Below, piece after piece: positions 1 through 7,990 of a stretch of DNA of 64,000 nucleotides. Source of the DNA: an uncultured Prevotellaceae bacterium (GTDB lineage: Bacteria; Bacteroidota; Bacteroidia; Bacteroidales; Bacteroidaceae); the NCBI GenBank assembly GCA_902768105.1, contig CACXJZ010000023.1, positions 1 through 64,000 on the forward strand, in the 5' to 3' direction. The first letter of the stretch is position 1, and the number at the start of each line of letters is the position of its first letter. Under the pieces are notes generated by a model. It saw nothing but the letters and a program-made list of their open reading frames with translations. It ran no database searches and was not told the origin of the DNA. Position numbers and translations under genes: made by a program.

Positions 1-64
1 ACACGCCCGCGAAAATTAACTTTCACGAGCGTGTCACTTATGTTTCACGGGCGGGGAATTCCTA
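1..64. repeat. 22-bp-period palindromic array A (cut by left edge)
   Basis: Three units are visible, the first cut by the window edge. The near-palindromic cores CACGcccgcg, CACGagCGTG and CACGggcgg are centred near 6.5, 28.5 and 50.5, exactly 22 bp apart, and TTTCACG recurs at 21 and 43. The two other arrays with the same period but different sequence lie at 24235-24300 and 63473-63582. Function is unknown. Confidence 0.6.
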
Positions 65-120
65 ATACGTTTTGCCCTCCCTTTTCATAGCCTGATTCAG
101 GGTCTTTTCTTTATCTGATG

Positions 121-152
121 CAAAGGTAATAATATTATTTTGAAAATGCAAG
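121..152 (-). promoter_or_regulatory. Predicted leftward Bacteroidetes promoter
   Basis: On the minus strand, CTTG (149-152) is followed by a 20-bp spacer and TACCTTTG (121-128), matching the Bacteroidetes pattern TTTG-N19/21-TAnnTTTG. It points towards the left edge, so the gene it serves lies outside the window. Positions 1-250 hold no convincing gene. Confidence 0.6.
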
Positions 153-250
153 TTTTCCTACTGTTTTTTGACAGTACGTCAGCCTTTATTTTTTCCATTT
201 CGTATTGCTTTTAATGTTTTTGTTCTTATTATTCTGCGCTGGGATGTTTT

Positions 251-916
251 TTACTTATATAGAGCAAAGGTGCCTCCGTCGCTCTGGGCATACTTGCGGA
301 GAAGGGACTGGATGTATTCGGCGTTTTGCGTGACACGCTCGGCATCACCGTCGTAGCCGTTGATGAGGACGACGAGGTGACGCGTGGCAAACGTCATCTT
401 CGTGCGCTCATGGTCACTAGTGGGGGTGCCAACACCTCCCTTTGCGTCGCGATAGACGGGCAGGCCCTGAATGTTGATGATGCCTCGTCCAATACCCTCG
501 TAAGGCTCCCCCTCTCGGCCGATGCCCAGCGTCAGCGTGTCACCCTCGAACTTGTCGGCATCGAAGCCGCCGATGCTGTAGCCGAAGGCTATGGACGCGA
601 GGTTCACGAGGTCAACAAGCGTGTCGCGCTGGTAAAGTTCCTTGCCTTGCAGGAGGCGACGTATCAACGCCTCGGATGCTGGGCGGTAGCGCGAGGGGTC
701 CTTGCCGCAAGCCCTGTAAATGCGGCGTGTTGCTGCGATGCTGGTTAACTCTTTCAGCGACTCTGTGGTCAGCTCCTGGCGGAACTTTTGTCCAAGCTGT
801 TCTATCTCTGCCCATAGTGCCTCGCAATAAGGGCTGTTGACGACCTGTGCCTCTACGCATGCCCCCACGAACTCCGGGCAGACGCTGTCAATCTCAGGGG
901 ATACTATAATCTTCAT
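251..916 (-). CDS. B3/B4 tRNA-binding domain protein
   Basis: A 221-residue protein resembling the stand-alone B3/B4 domain found in the beta subunit of phenylalanyl-tRNA synthetase, where it contributes to editing. The match lies in the centre and C-terminal part: an R-R-L-L helix, then V-N-L-A-S and the G-G-F-D region, then a strand reading T-S-D-H-E-R-T. Free-standing versions are widespread in bacteria with no settled role. The start at 916 (MKIIVSPE) is chosen because the longer frame up to 1081 adds a low-complexity stretch running through the promoter region. TACCTTTG at 945-952 on the same strand is a plausible -7 element. Confidence 0.7.
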   Translation of the reverse strand: MKIIVSPEIDSVCPEFVGACVEAQVVNSPYCEALWAEIEQLGQKFRQELTTESLKELTSIAATRRIYRACGKDPSRYRPASEALIRRLLQGKELYQRDTLVDLVNLASIAFGYSIGGFDADKFEGDTLTLGIGREGEPYEGIGRGIINIQGLPVYRDAKGGVGTPTSDHERTKMTFATRHLVVLINGYDGDAERVTQNAEYIQSLLRKYAQSDGGTFALYK

Positions 917-944
917 TGTTTGGTCTTTGTATTTGTTGATGGGG

Positions 945-952
945 CAAAGGTA
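945..952 (-). promoter_or_regulatory. Probable -7 element for the B3/B4 gene
   Basis: TACCTTTG on the minus strand lies 29 bp upstream of the start at 916 and matches TAnnTTTG. I see no clear TTTG at the expected distance. Confidence 0.45.
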
Positions 953-1006
953 ATGAAAAAATGAAAAAAAAAGTACATCTTTGATGTATAATTGGTTTTT
1001 TATTGT

Positions 1007-1014
1007 TAATTTTG
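1007..1014 (+). promoter_or_regulatory. Probable -7 element for the DUF4369/thioredoxin-like gene
   Basis: TAATTTTG matches TAnnTTTG and lies 40 bp before the start at 1054. A TTTG at 980-983 lies 23 bp upstream, slightly longer than the usual 19-21. Confidence 0.45.
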
Positions 1015-1053
1015 CACACTGCGACAAGAAAAAAATGAAAAAACAAAAATAAA

Positions 1054-2208
1054 ATGATGAAGACAAGAAAGATTCTGACACTGGGAGCGGCTGTGGCCGC
1101 CGCCCTGACGCTGGGCTCTTGCTCAGAAAAGAAATTCAACGTGGAGGGCACGCTGAGCGAGGCCGCCGACTCCATGCTCTACCTGGAAAACGTGGGGCTG
1201 GAGGGCATCACGGCCATTGACAGCGTGAAGCTCGGCGAGGATGGCACGTTCAGCCTGAGTGGCGAGCAGACTCCTGCGCCTGAGTTCTACCGACTGCGCA
1301 TACATGACCAGATTATCAACCTGTGTGTGGATTCCACAGAGACCATCACCATCAAGGCGGCTTACCCCACGATGGCCGGCAAGTATGAGGTGACGGGTTC
1401 AGACAACTGTGAGAAGATTCGTGAGCTGACGCTGAAGCAGATGGAGCTGCAGGAGCGCTGCTTCAAGGTGAACAGGGAGCTGCCTGGCGTGAACGGGCGA
1501 GACAGCCTGCGTAACATGATTGAGGCATACAAGCAGGACGTGACGCGTAACTACATCTATGCGGCACCCAACAAGCCCTATGCCTACTTCGCGCTGTTCC
1601 AGACGGTGGCAGGCATGCTCATCTTCGACCCACAGACCAACCATCAGGACATCAAGGCGTTTGCTGCCGTTGCCACCAGTTGGGACCAGAACTATCCTGA
1701 CGCCATGCGTACGAAGAACCTGCACAACATTGCCATCAACGGCATGAGGAACGACCGCATAGCACAGAACAACACGCTGACGGAGGCCGTGACACAGCAG
1801 CTGGACGCTGCAGGCATCATCGACATCACGCTGATTGACAACAAGGGACAGCAGCGCAGCCTGTCGGACCTGAAGGGAAAGGTGGTGCTGCTCGACTTCC
1901 ACGTGTTTGGTATGGAGGAGTCGCCCAAGCGCATCCTCGCCATGCGTGAGCTCTACAACAAGTTCAGCGGACAGGGATTTGAAATCTATCAGGTGGCGCT
2001 CGACGGCGATGAGCACTTCTGGAAGCAGCAGACGGCTGCGCTGCCTTGGGTGAGCGTGCGCGACCCACGTGGACTGAGCTCACCGCTGCTCGTGTCCTAC
2101 AACGTAGGCACCGTGCCTGACTACTTCCTCATTGACCGCAACTCGAACATCGTGCTGCGAATGGCACAGGCCAGCGACATTGAAAGTGAAATACAGAAGA
2201 GGCTGTAA
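1054..2208 (+). CDS. DUF4369 / thioredoxin-fold lipoprotein lacking redox cysteines
   Basis: A 384-residue lipoprotein: signal peptide with lipobox L-G-S-C near residue 23, a DUF4369-like beta domain (about 28-120), a helical linker, and an AhpC/TSA-TlpA thioredoxin fold from about 255 to the end. Family members act as periplasmic thiol-disulfide reductases through W-C-x-x-C. Here the stretch after V-V-L-L-D reads FHVFGMEESPK, so both cysteines are missing, although the cis-proline loop (T-V-P-D-Y-F-L-I-D) remains. It is probably a redox-inactive binding or scaffold version. ATG also occurs at 1057. The next gene starts within 10-60 bp and is probably co-transcribed. Confidence 0.8.
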   Translation: MMKTRKILTLGAAVAAALTLGSCSEKKFNVEGTLSEAADSMLYLENVGLEGITAIDSVKLGEDGTFSLSGEQTPAPEFYRLRIHDQIINLCVDSTETITIKAAYPTMAGKYEVTGSDNCEKIRELTLKQMELQERCFKVNRELPGVNGRDSLRNMIEAYKQDVTRNYIYAAPNKPYAYFALFQTVAGMLIFDPQTNHQDIKAFAAVATSWDQNYPDAMRTKNLHNIAINGMRNDRIAQNNTLTEAVTQQLDAAGIIDITLIDNKGQQRSLSDLKGKVVLLDFHVFGMEESPKRILAMRELYNKFSGQGFEIYQVALDGDEHFWKQQTAALPWVSVRDPRGLSSPLLVSYNVGTVPDYFLIDRNSNIVLRMAQASDIESEIQKRL

Positions 2209-2210
2209 GT

Positions 2211-2252
2211 GGCTATTGGCTATTGGCTGTTGGCTGTTTGGTGTTGGCAGTA
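2211..2252. repeat. Heptad repeat array, 6 units
   Basis: Consecutive 7-bp units ggctatt, ggctatt, ggctgtt, ggctgtt, tggtgtt, ggcagta begin 2 bp after the preceding stop codon. The array runs into the region that would encode the signal peptide of the next gene. It belongs to a set of 7-bp-period gap sequences across the window. Confidence 0.8.
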
Positions 2253-2686
2253 GTGCACAGACGTGGACGATGGAGGCCAAGAACGACACGCTCAGCCAAC
2301 TGGTGCTGACGACGGACTCAACCACAAGCCGCTGGCGACTGCCATACGAGGTCTATCGGTTTGACACGGGCGACGTGGATGGCGACGGAAGCACAGACGC
2401 GCTGGTGGGCGTGGTGAAGGCCACCCGCTACTACCCCAAGGGCCGGCGGTTGCTGGTGTTCAAGAACTATAAGGGACACGTCAGACCGTTGTGGATGGGC
2501 TCGAAGCTGGGGGGCGAGCTGCACGACTTCCGCTTTATCGATGGACGGGTGCGCTGCCTGGAGGCATCGACCAACGGACTCTTTGCCGTAGCAGAATACG
2601 AATGGAGCGGTTTTGGACTGAGCTTTGTGAAATTCATCGTGAAAGGCATTGACAAGGATGCTGCCCTCAAGATATTTGAAAAGTAA
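2216..2686 (+). CDS. Secreted protein of unknown function with GDVDGDG motif
   Basis: I do not recognise this family. The body has a D-T-G-D-V-D-G-D-G segment like FG-GAP or VCBS calcium-binding loops, followed by short beta strands. The start is uncertain. TTG at 2216 gives a short hydrophobic signal peptide ending S-S-A-Q, partly encoded by the heptad repeats. ATG at 2270 gives a 138-residue cytoplasmic version. An upstream ATG at 2132 would overlap the previous gene by 77 bp. The signal-peptide reading is preferred because both neighbours are exported. The gap to the next gene is 25 bp, suggesting one operon. Confidence 0.5.
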   Translation: MAIGCWLFGVGSSAQTWTMEAKNDTLSQLVLTTDSTTSRWRLPYEVYRFDTGDVDGDGSTDALVGVVKATRYYPKGRRLLVFKNYKGHVRPLWMGSKLGGELHDFRFIDGRVRCLEASTNGLFAVAEYEWSGFGLSFVKFIVKGIDKDAALKIFEK

Positions 2687-2711
2687 AAACAATTAATAAC
2701 TGGAAACTGAC

Positions 2712-5126
2712 ATGAAAAAAATCGTGATGACAATGCTCGTGCTGCTGATGACCATCGGCGCCGTAGCACAGGAAGAAGAGTATGTAAGCCGCAAGCACGC
2801 CCCGATATTGCCTGGGCGTGGCGGGCTGAATCTGGAAACCATGTTGAAGCATATTGACACCAACATGGACATCTCGAAGCTCTCGCTCAGCGAGCTGAGA
2901 GTACTGCGTAACGCTTTTGCCGCCCGTCAGGGCTACGCCTTCACGACTGCCGAACTGCGCAGCGTGTTCAGCGGCACGTCATGGTACGACTCGCTGATGA
3001 TGGCCCGTTGGGAGAAGGAGATGGAGCAGAACAAGGAGCTGCCGGTAAAATACACGCCGAAGGAAACGGCATTCATCAAGCGCATCCAGGCCCGTGAGAA
3101 AGAGCTACTGGCACAGAACTACAAGGCTGGGGCCGGATGCATCGTGAACACGGACAACATTGTCAACCCCTTCCAGTTGGAAAGCATTGACCCGCGACTG
3201 GAAGAGGCGCTGGGACGACAGGGCTTCGCCATTGTGCCGCAGAACCAACTGCAGTTGTTCCACATCTACGAGAAGAACGACTACCACGACTTCCCCAGCT
3301 TCGTCACGACCGACCTGTATTTGCAGGCGTTCCACTTCTACTTTGACTGCGTGACGCGCGAGGTGGAGGAGCATTCGCTCTGTCCTGCGATGGTAGAACT
3401 CAGCGAGGCCATGTATCAGGAGATGAAGCGCGTGGCTGCCACAGCGCAGAACAGCGAGCTGAAGCAGGCTGCCGAGCGGAGCGTGGTATTCTTTGCTGTG
3501 GCACAGGCTGTGCTGACAAATAAGCCGCTTCCTGCCGTCAGCAGCGAGTTCAAGCAGCAGGCCGAAGCAGAGTTGGAGCACATCAACGATGCCCTTGACT
3601 GTGCGAGCCAGTTCTTGGGCTACACCTTGCACAGCTATCCCTATTCGCTCTATAAGCCACGTGGCCACTACACCCGCTCGGAAACGCTGAAACGCTACTT
3701 CAAGGGTATGATGTGGCTACAGTCGGCACCGTTCAAGATTGACATGAACGACCATCTGGCTGCTGCCGCACTCATCTCATCGACACTGGCAGGCAACCAG
3801 AAGCTGAAGGTGCTGTATGAGCGTGTGAACCAACCCATCACGTTCCTGTTTGGAGCACCAGACAACATCACCATGCTGCAGCTCAACGAGGAAATGAAGA
3901 AGATGGGCGTTACCCCAGAGACGCTCGTGGGCAACGACAAGAAGATGAAACAGCTGCAGGCGGCTGCCAACAACGTGGCCAAGCAGCAGACGCGCATCGT
4001 ACCGCGCGATGCAGAGACGCAGGAGTACGTGGTGAACCTCATGCCACAGCGCTACATGCCTGACTCTGAGGTGCTGCAGGAGATGCAGGACTACGTTACC
4101 TATCCCGTGTCACAGCGCATGTGCCCCAAGGGGCTCGACGTGATGGCTGCTATCGGTATTCCTGCTGCTGAGCGCATACTGCTGCAGGAACTTAAGGAGC
4201 AGCAGAAGTGGAACGGCTTTACGCCGGCATTGGAGCGCATGAAGCAGCGCATGAAGGAGATAAACTGGGACGAGACTGTCGCTAACCAGTGGGTGAACTC
4301 GCTGCAGGTGCTCTGTCAGCAAAACAGCAAGTATCCCTATTTCATGAAGACCCCGCAGTGGGATAAGAAGAACCTGAACTCAGCATTGGCATCGTGGGCA
4401 GAACTGAAACACGACGCTATACTCTATGCCAAGCAGCCTGCAGGAGCAGAGTGTGGAGGTGGCGGTCCTGAGGAGCCCATCGTCAAGGGCTACGTGGAGC
4501 CGAACATTGCCTACTGGCAGCTGGCCATCACGCTCATTGATGCGACTGAGGGCGTATTCAAAAAGTATGGACTGGCCACAGAGAGGTCGCACGATATCAG
4601 CGAGCGTATGTGCGAGGAAGCACAGTTCCTGCTGAACATAAGTCAGAAGGAGCTGAACGGACAGAAACTGAACAAGGAGGAGTATAACCAGATAGAGATT
4701 ATCGGTTCTACCTTCGAGAACATCTCTCTGGACCTGCTGCGCCAGCCTAACCAGACCGACCTGTGGGGATGGGACTGCGTGGAAGGTGCTGACCGCTCGA
4801 TTGCCGTCGTGGCTGACGTGTTTACGGCTAACCACAGAAATATTCCCGATGTTGACAAGGCCATCCTCTATGAGGCTGTAGGCCCGGCATACGAGATTTA
4901 TGTAGTGGTGGAGATTGATGGAATGCTCTACCTGACACGCGGTGGCGTATTCTCCTATCGTGAGTTCCTGCGCTCACCATCTGAGGGACGCTGGACGGAC
5001 GAGGAGTGGCAGGAGCACCTGAAGACACAGCCACGTGCCGGCGAGCCTGACTGGATGAAGGAAATCGTTGTTCCACTCGACAACGTTGCCGATGACGAGA
5101 CGTTCTTCTACAGCTCGGGCTGTTAG
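2712..5126 (+). CDS. YARHG-DUF3160 secreted protein
   Basis: An 804-residue exported protein with a signal peptide ending G-A-V-A-Q near residue 20. A YARHG-type domain lies near residues 50-100 (S-E-L-R-V-L-R-N-A-F-A-A-R-Q-G, with F-S-G-T-S-W-Y at its end). A long helical DUF3160 region follows from about 145 to the C-terminus. DUF3160 proteins are large extracytoplasmic proteins of unknown biochemical role. The motif that names YARHG reads A-A-R-Q-G here. The following gene begins 2 bp after its stop codon, so they are probably translated together. Confidence 0.75.
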   Translation: MKKIVMTMLVLLMTIGAVAQEEEYVSRKHAPILPGRGGLNLETMLKHIDTNMDISKLSLSELRVLRNAFAARQGYAFTTAELRSVFSGTSWYDSLMMARWEKEMEQNKELPVKYTPKETAFIKRIQAREKELLAQNYKAGAGCIVNTDNIVNPFQLESIDPRLEEALGRQGFAIVPQNQLQLFHIYEKNDYHDFPSFVTTDLYLQAFHFYFDCVTREVEEHSLCPAMVELSEAMYQEMKRVAATAQNSELKQAAERSVVFFAVAQAVLTNKPLPAVSSEFKQQAEAELEHINDALDCASQFLGYTLHSYPYSLYKPRGHYTRSETLKRYFKGMMWLQSAPFKIDMNDHLAAAALISSTLAGNQKLKVLYERVNQPITFLFGAPDNITMLQLNEEMKKMGVTPETLVGNDKKMKQLQAAANNVAKQQTRIVPRDAETQEYVVNLMPQRYMPDSEVLQEMQDYVTYPVSQRMCPKGLDVMAAIGIPAAERILLQELKEQQKWNGFTPALERMKQRMKEINWDETVANQWVNSLQVLCQQNSKYPYFMKTPQWDKKNLNSALASWAELKHDAILYAKQPAGAECGGGGPEEPIVKGYVEPNIAYWQLAITLIDATEGVFKKYGLATERSHDISERMCEEAQFLLNISQKELNGQKLNKEEYNQIEIIGSTFENISLDLLRQPNQTDLWGWDCVEGADRSIAVVADVFTANHRNIPDVDKAILYEAVGPAYEIYVVVEIDGMLYLTRGGVFSYREFLRSPSEGRWTDEEWQEHLKTQPRAGEPDWMKEIVVPLDNVADDETFFYSSGC

Positions 5127-5127
5127 C

Positions 5128-6006
5128 ATGATCCTGTTCCTGTGCTGCGCCTTGACGGGCGTGGCACAGGACACATTAACCATCACGCTGACGGGAGACA
5201 TACTGCTGGATCGTGGTGTGCGCAGACAGATAGAGCGCTGGGGCATCGATAGCCTCTTCACGCGTGGCATCGACTCTGTATTCGCCCACAGCGACATCGT
5301 GATAGGCAATTTGGAGTGTCCGGCAACCAACATCCATACGCCAGCCATCAAGCAGTTTGTGTTCAGGGGCAACCCAGAGTGGCTGCACAACCTGCGGCAT
5401 CATGGCATCACGCACCTGAATCTGGCAAATAACCACTCCGTCGATCAGCGACGCGGAGGTCTGCGTAACACCTACGACAACTGTCTTGGTGCAGGCATCG
5501 TGCCCCTGGGTACAGGTCGCAATATGGCAGAAGCTGTACAGCCAGTCATGCTTACGAAGAATGTATGGATGTTCGCTACGTTGCAGCTGCCGCTGGAGAA
5601 CTTCACCTATTTGCCTGACTCGTTTAGCGTGTCACAGGAGAGCATCGACAGCCTCTGTCTGCGCATTAGCCGACTACGCACAAAGGAACCTGCGGCTTAC
5701 ATCATTGTCTGTCCGCACTGGGGTATAGAACACCGCCTGGAGCCAGCAAGCTGGCAACGAAGACAGGCTCACATGCTCATCGATGCAGGTGCCGATATCA
5801 TCGTCGGACATCATACGCATACCCTGCAGAGCATAGAGAACTACAAGGGGAAACCTATTTACTACAGTATAGGAAACTTTATCTTCGACCAAGCGAAGCC
5901 CGTCAATACAAAAACCTGTCTGGTACAAATCAAGATAGTGCAAGACGAGGTTAACGTCAAGACGATTCCCGTTATCATCAAACAATGTCGTCCATATTTG
6001 CAATGA
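5128..6006 (+). CDS. CapA-family (PGA_cap) metallophosphatase-like protein
   Basis: A 292-residue exported protein of the CapA family (poly-gamma-glutamate capsule biosynthesis, calcineurin-like fold). Family motifs appear in order: L-T-G-D-I-L-L-D-R-G, N-L-E-C-P, N-L-A-N-N-H-S-V-D, C-P-H-W-G-I-E-H, V-G-H-H-T-H, S-I-G-N-F-I-F-D. These supply the metal-binding Asp, Asn and His residues. The start at 5128 gives a short signal peptide ending G-V-A-Q and lies 2 bp after the previous stop; the longer frame from 5068 would overlap that gene. In Bacteroidales such proteins usually occur outside capsule loci and their substrate is unknown. Its stop overlaps the next start as ATGA. Confidence 0.8.
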   Translation: MILFLCCALTGVAQDTLTITLTGDILLDRGVRRQIERWGIDSLFTRGIDSVFAHSDIVIGNLECPATNIHTPAIKQFVFRGNPEWLHNLRHHGITHLNLANNHSVDQRRGGLRNTYDNCLGAGIVPLGTGRNMAEAVQPVMLTKNVWMFATLQLPLENFTYLPDSFSVSQESIDSLCLRISRLRTKEPAAYIIVCPHWGIEHRLEPASWQRRQAHMLIDAGADIIVGHHTHTLQSIENYKGKPIYYSIGNFIFDQAKPVNTKTCLVQIKIVQDEVNVKTIPVIIKQCRPYLQ

Positions 6007-6434
6007 TTACAAACATCGATATCATACTGCTGGTGCTGATTGCCGTCTTGTTGGTGGCCATCTGCCTGCTCATGCGAAGCAATAAAAATCTGAAACGTAA
6101 GATGCAACGTGCGCAGCAGAATGAAGAGGAGGCACAACGCAACGAGCAGAGGGCGTTGGAATGTGAGCAGACGGCCATCCGTGGTCGGGTGAAAGCCGAA
6201 AAAGCCGAACAGGAGGCACGACGTAACAAACAGCTCGAGACCATGTTCCTGAAAAACGTGAGTCATGAGATGCGTACACCCCTTACTGCCATCATCGGCA
6301 GCTCAGATCTTCTGCGTAAGGACACAAAAGGGCAGATGGAAGAAGACGAGCGGCAACAGCTGCTGGAGTCTATCCACAAGAACAGCGAGAAGCTGCTTGG
6401 TTATATTAACAAGCTGACTACTCCAACAGCCTGA
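6003..6434 (+). CDS. Truncated membrane histidine kinase (His-helix only)
   Basis: A 143-residue protein with one N-terminal membrane segment (about residues 5-24), a long charged coiled coil (about 28-85), and a HisKA dimerisation helix pair with an intact H-box (F-L-K-N-V-S-H-E-M-R-T-P-L). It stops right after the second helix, where an HATPase_c domain of about 120 residues should follow. No kinase continuation lies downstream; instead it meets the convergent protease gene and overlaps it by 17 bp. The start at 6003 forms an ATGA overlap with the CapA gene. It may be the remnant of a deletion, or a membrane phosphotransfer or scaffold protein acting with another kinase. Confidence 0.7.
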   Translation: MITNIDIILLVLIAVLLVAICLLMRSNKNLKRKMQRAQQNEEEAQRNEQRALECEQTAIRGRVKAEKAEQEARRNKQLETMFLKNVSHEMRTPLTAIIGSSDLLRKDTKGQMEEDERQQLLESIHKNSEKLLGYINKLTTPTA

Positions 6435-7977
6435 TAGCCTCTTGTACCATCGGGCTGCTTTCGTTCATGATGGCAAAATACTCATCCATGCCCCACAGGT
6501 CGCGTGCTACCAAAGCCTTGAGCTGGAGCTTCATGTAGTGAATGGTCAGCTGGCGCTCTTTCTTATCGCTTGGCTTGATGTCGAGCTTTTCACCCTCTTC
6601 CAGTACATTATCAATCACGCTTTGTGGTATCTCAAACGACTGTCGGTAGGTCTCGAAGTCACGGAATTGCTGCTGTAGCTCACGACGGTGGTCGTCAACA
6701 TAGCGCAGGTTGGCGTTAAGGACGAGATTGCGCGCTTGTAGGGCTCTATGGAAGCGTGTATAGATAGTTGTGTCAAGCGGAACGAAATAGTCGGGCATGA
6801 TGCCACCACCACCATAGACGGTGCGATGCTGGCGTAAGGTGTAGTATCGCAACGAGTCGGCAAAGTGTATGCTGTCGGCATTCATCAGCTCACCACGACG
6901 CAGACGGTTCTGCACATCCTGGGCATAGTCCTCACCCTGTCCCTTCACGTAAGGTTTCTGGATGCAACGGCCTGCAGGCGTGTAGTAATGGGCAATGGTC
7001 AGACGTATCATGGAGGTGTCTGCCAGTGTTATCTGACGCTGTACAAGTCCCTTTCCAAACGTACGGCGTCCGACGACAAGACCACGGTCCTGATCCTGTA
7101 CGGCACCCGTCACAATCTCTGCTGCTGAGGCTGTATATTCATCGACCAGCACGATAAGCGTTCCTGTACGGAACCGACCGTTACCCTTGGCGCGGTATTC
7201 GGAACGCTCACGTCCGTCGGTATATACTATAAGGTCGCGGTTTTGCAGGAATTCATTGGCCACATCGACAGCAGCCTTCATATAGCCGCCACCGTTCTCC
7301 TGCAGGTCGAGCACCAGACTATTCATACCCTGTTTCTGTAACTTCTGCAGGCTGGTGACAAACTCTTCATGGGTAGTGGCACCGAAGTTGCCGATGCGGA
7401 TGTAGCCTACACCAGGACGGAGCATATAGGTGGCAGTAATGGACTTCACGGGAATCTTGTCGCGCTTGACCACAAACGTCAGTTCCTCGTCGAAGCCTTG
7501 ACGACGGATGCCCAGGCGTACCTTCGTGCCCTTGGGACCACGCAGGCGGCGCATGATTTCCTCTTTCGACATCTTCACGCCGGCAATGGAAGTTCCATCG
7601 ACAGTAACGATTCGGTCACCGGCAATAATACCAGCCTTCTCTGAAGGACCATCGACAACGGGCTGAATAACCATCAGCGTATCCTCAATCATGTTGAACT
7701 CTACGCCAATACCCTCGAAATTGCCGTTGAGCGGCTCTTGCAATGCTTTCACTTCCTCTTTGGTGGCGTACGACGAGTGGGGGTCGAGTCCTTTGAGCAT
7801 GCCACGAATAGCATCCTCCACCAATTTTCCTTCATCTACGCTGTCAACGTAAAGCTGATTGATAGCCATTTCAACGTTAATCAGCTTCTGCAAAGGCGTG
7901 TTTCGGCTTATCTTTATCTGCGCTGTGCTACCTGTGGCAATCAACAGCAAAAACGCAACAATTAACTTAGTCTTCAT
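6418..7977 (-). CDS. S41-family C-terminal processing peptidase (Ctp/Tsp)
   Basis: A 519-residue exported serine protease of family S41: signal peptide (1-19), PDZ domain (about 80-180, G-I-G-V-E-F through G-D-R-I-V-T-V-D-G), then the peptidase core. The catalytic Ser lies in T-A-S-A-A-E-I and the Lys in T-F-G-K-G-L-V-Q, the classic Ser-Lys dyad. The C-terminal 150 residues are helical. Such proteases trim or degrade periplasmic proteins from their C-terminus. It starts 13 bp after parE on the same strand and converges with the truncated kinase gene. Confidence 0.9.
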   Translation of the reverse strand: MKTKLIVAFLLLIATGSTAQIKISRNTPLQKLINVEMAINQLYVDSVDEGKLVEDAIRGMLKGLDPHSSYATKEEVKALQEPLNGNFEGIGVEFNMIEDTLMVIQPVVDGPSEKAGIIAGDRIVTVDGTSIAGVKMSKEEIMRRLRGPKGTKVRLGIRRQGFDEELTFVVKRDKIPVKSITATYMLRPGVGYIRIGNFGATTHEEFVTSLQKLQKQGMNSLVLDLQENGGGYMKAAVDVANEFLQNRDLIVYTDGRERSEYRAKGNGRFRTGTLIVLVDEYTASAAEIVTGAVQDQDRGLVVGRRTFGKGLVQRQITLADTSMIRLTIAHYYTPAGRCIQKPYVKGQGEDYAQDVQNRLRRGELMNADSIHFADSLRYYTLRQHRTVYGGGGIMPDYFVPLDTTIYTRFHRALQARNLVLNANLRYVDDHRRELQQQFRDFETYRQSFEIPQSVIDNVLEEGEKLDIKPSDKKERQLTIHYMKLQLKALVARDLWGMDEYFAIMNESSPMVQEAIRLLE

Positions 7978-7990
7978 ATAGTTTTAGTGA

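Noticed and set aside
326..748. Plus-strand frame of 140 codons over the B3/B4 gene
   Set aside because: The minus strand has recognisable B3/B4 features; this frame is its shadow.
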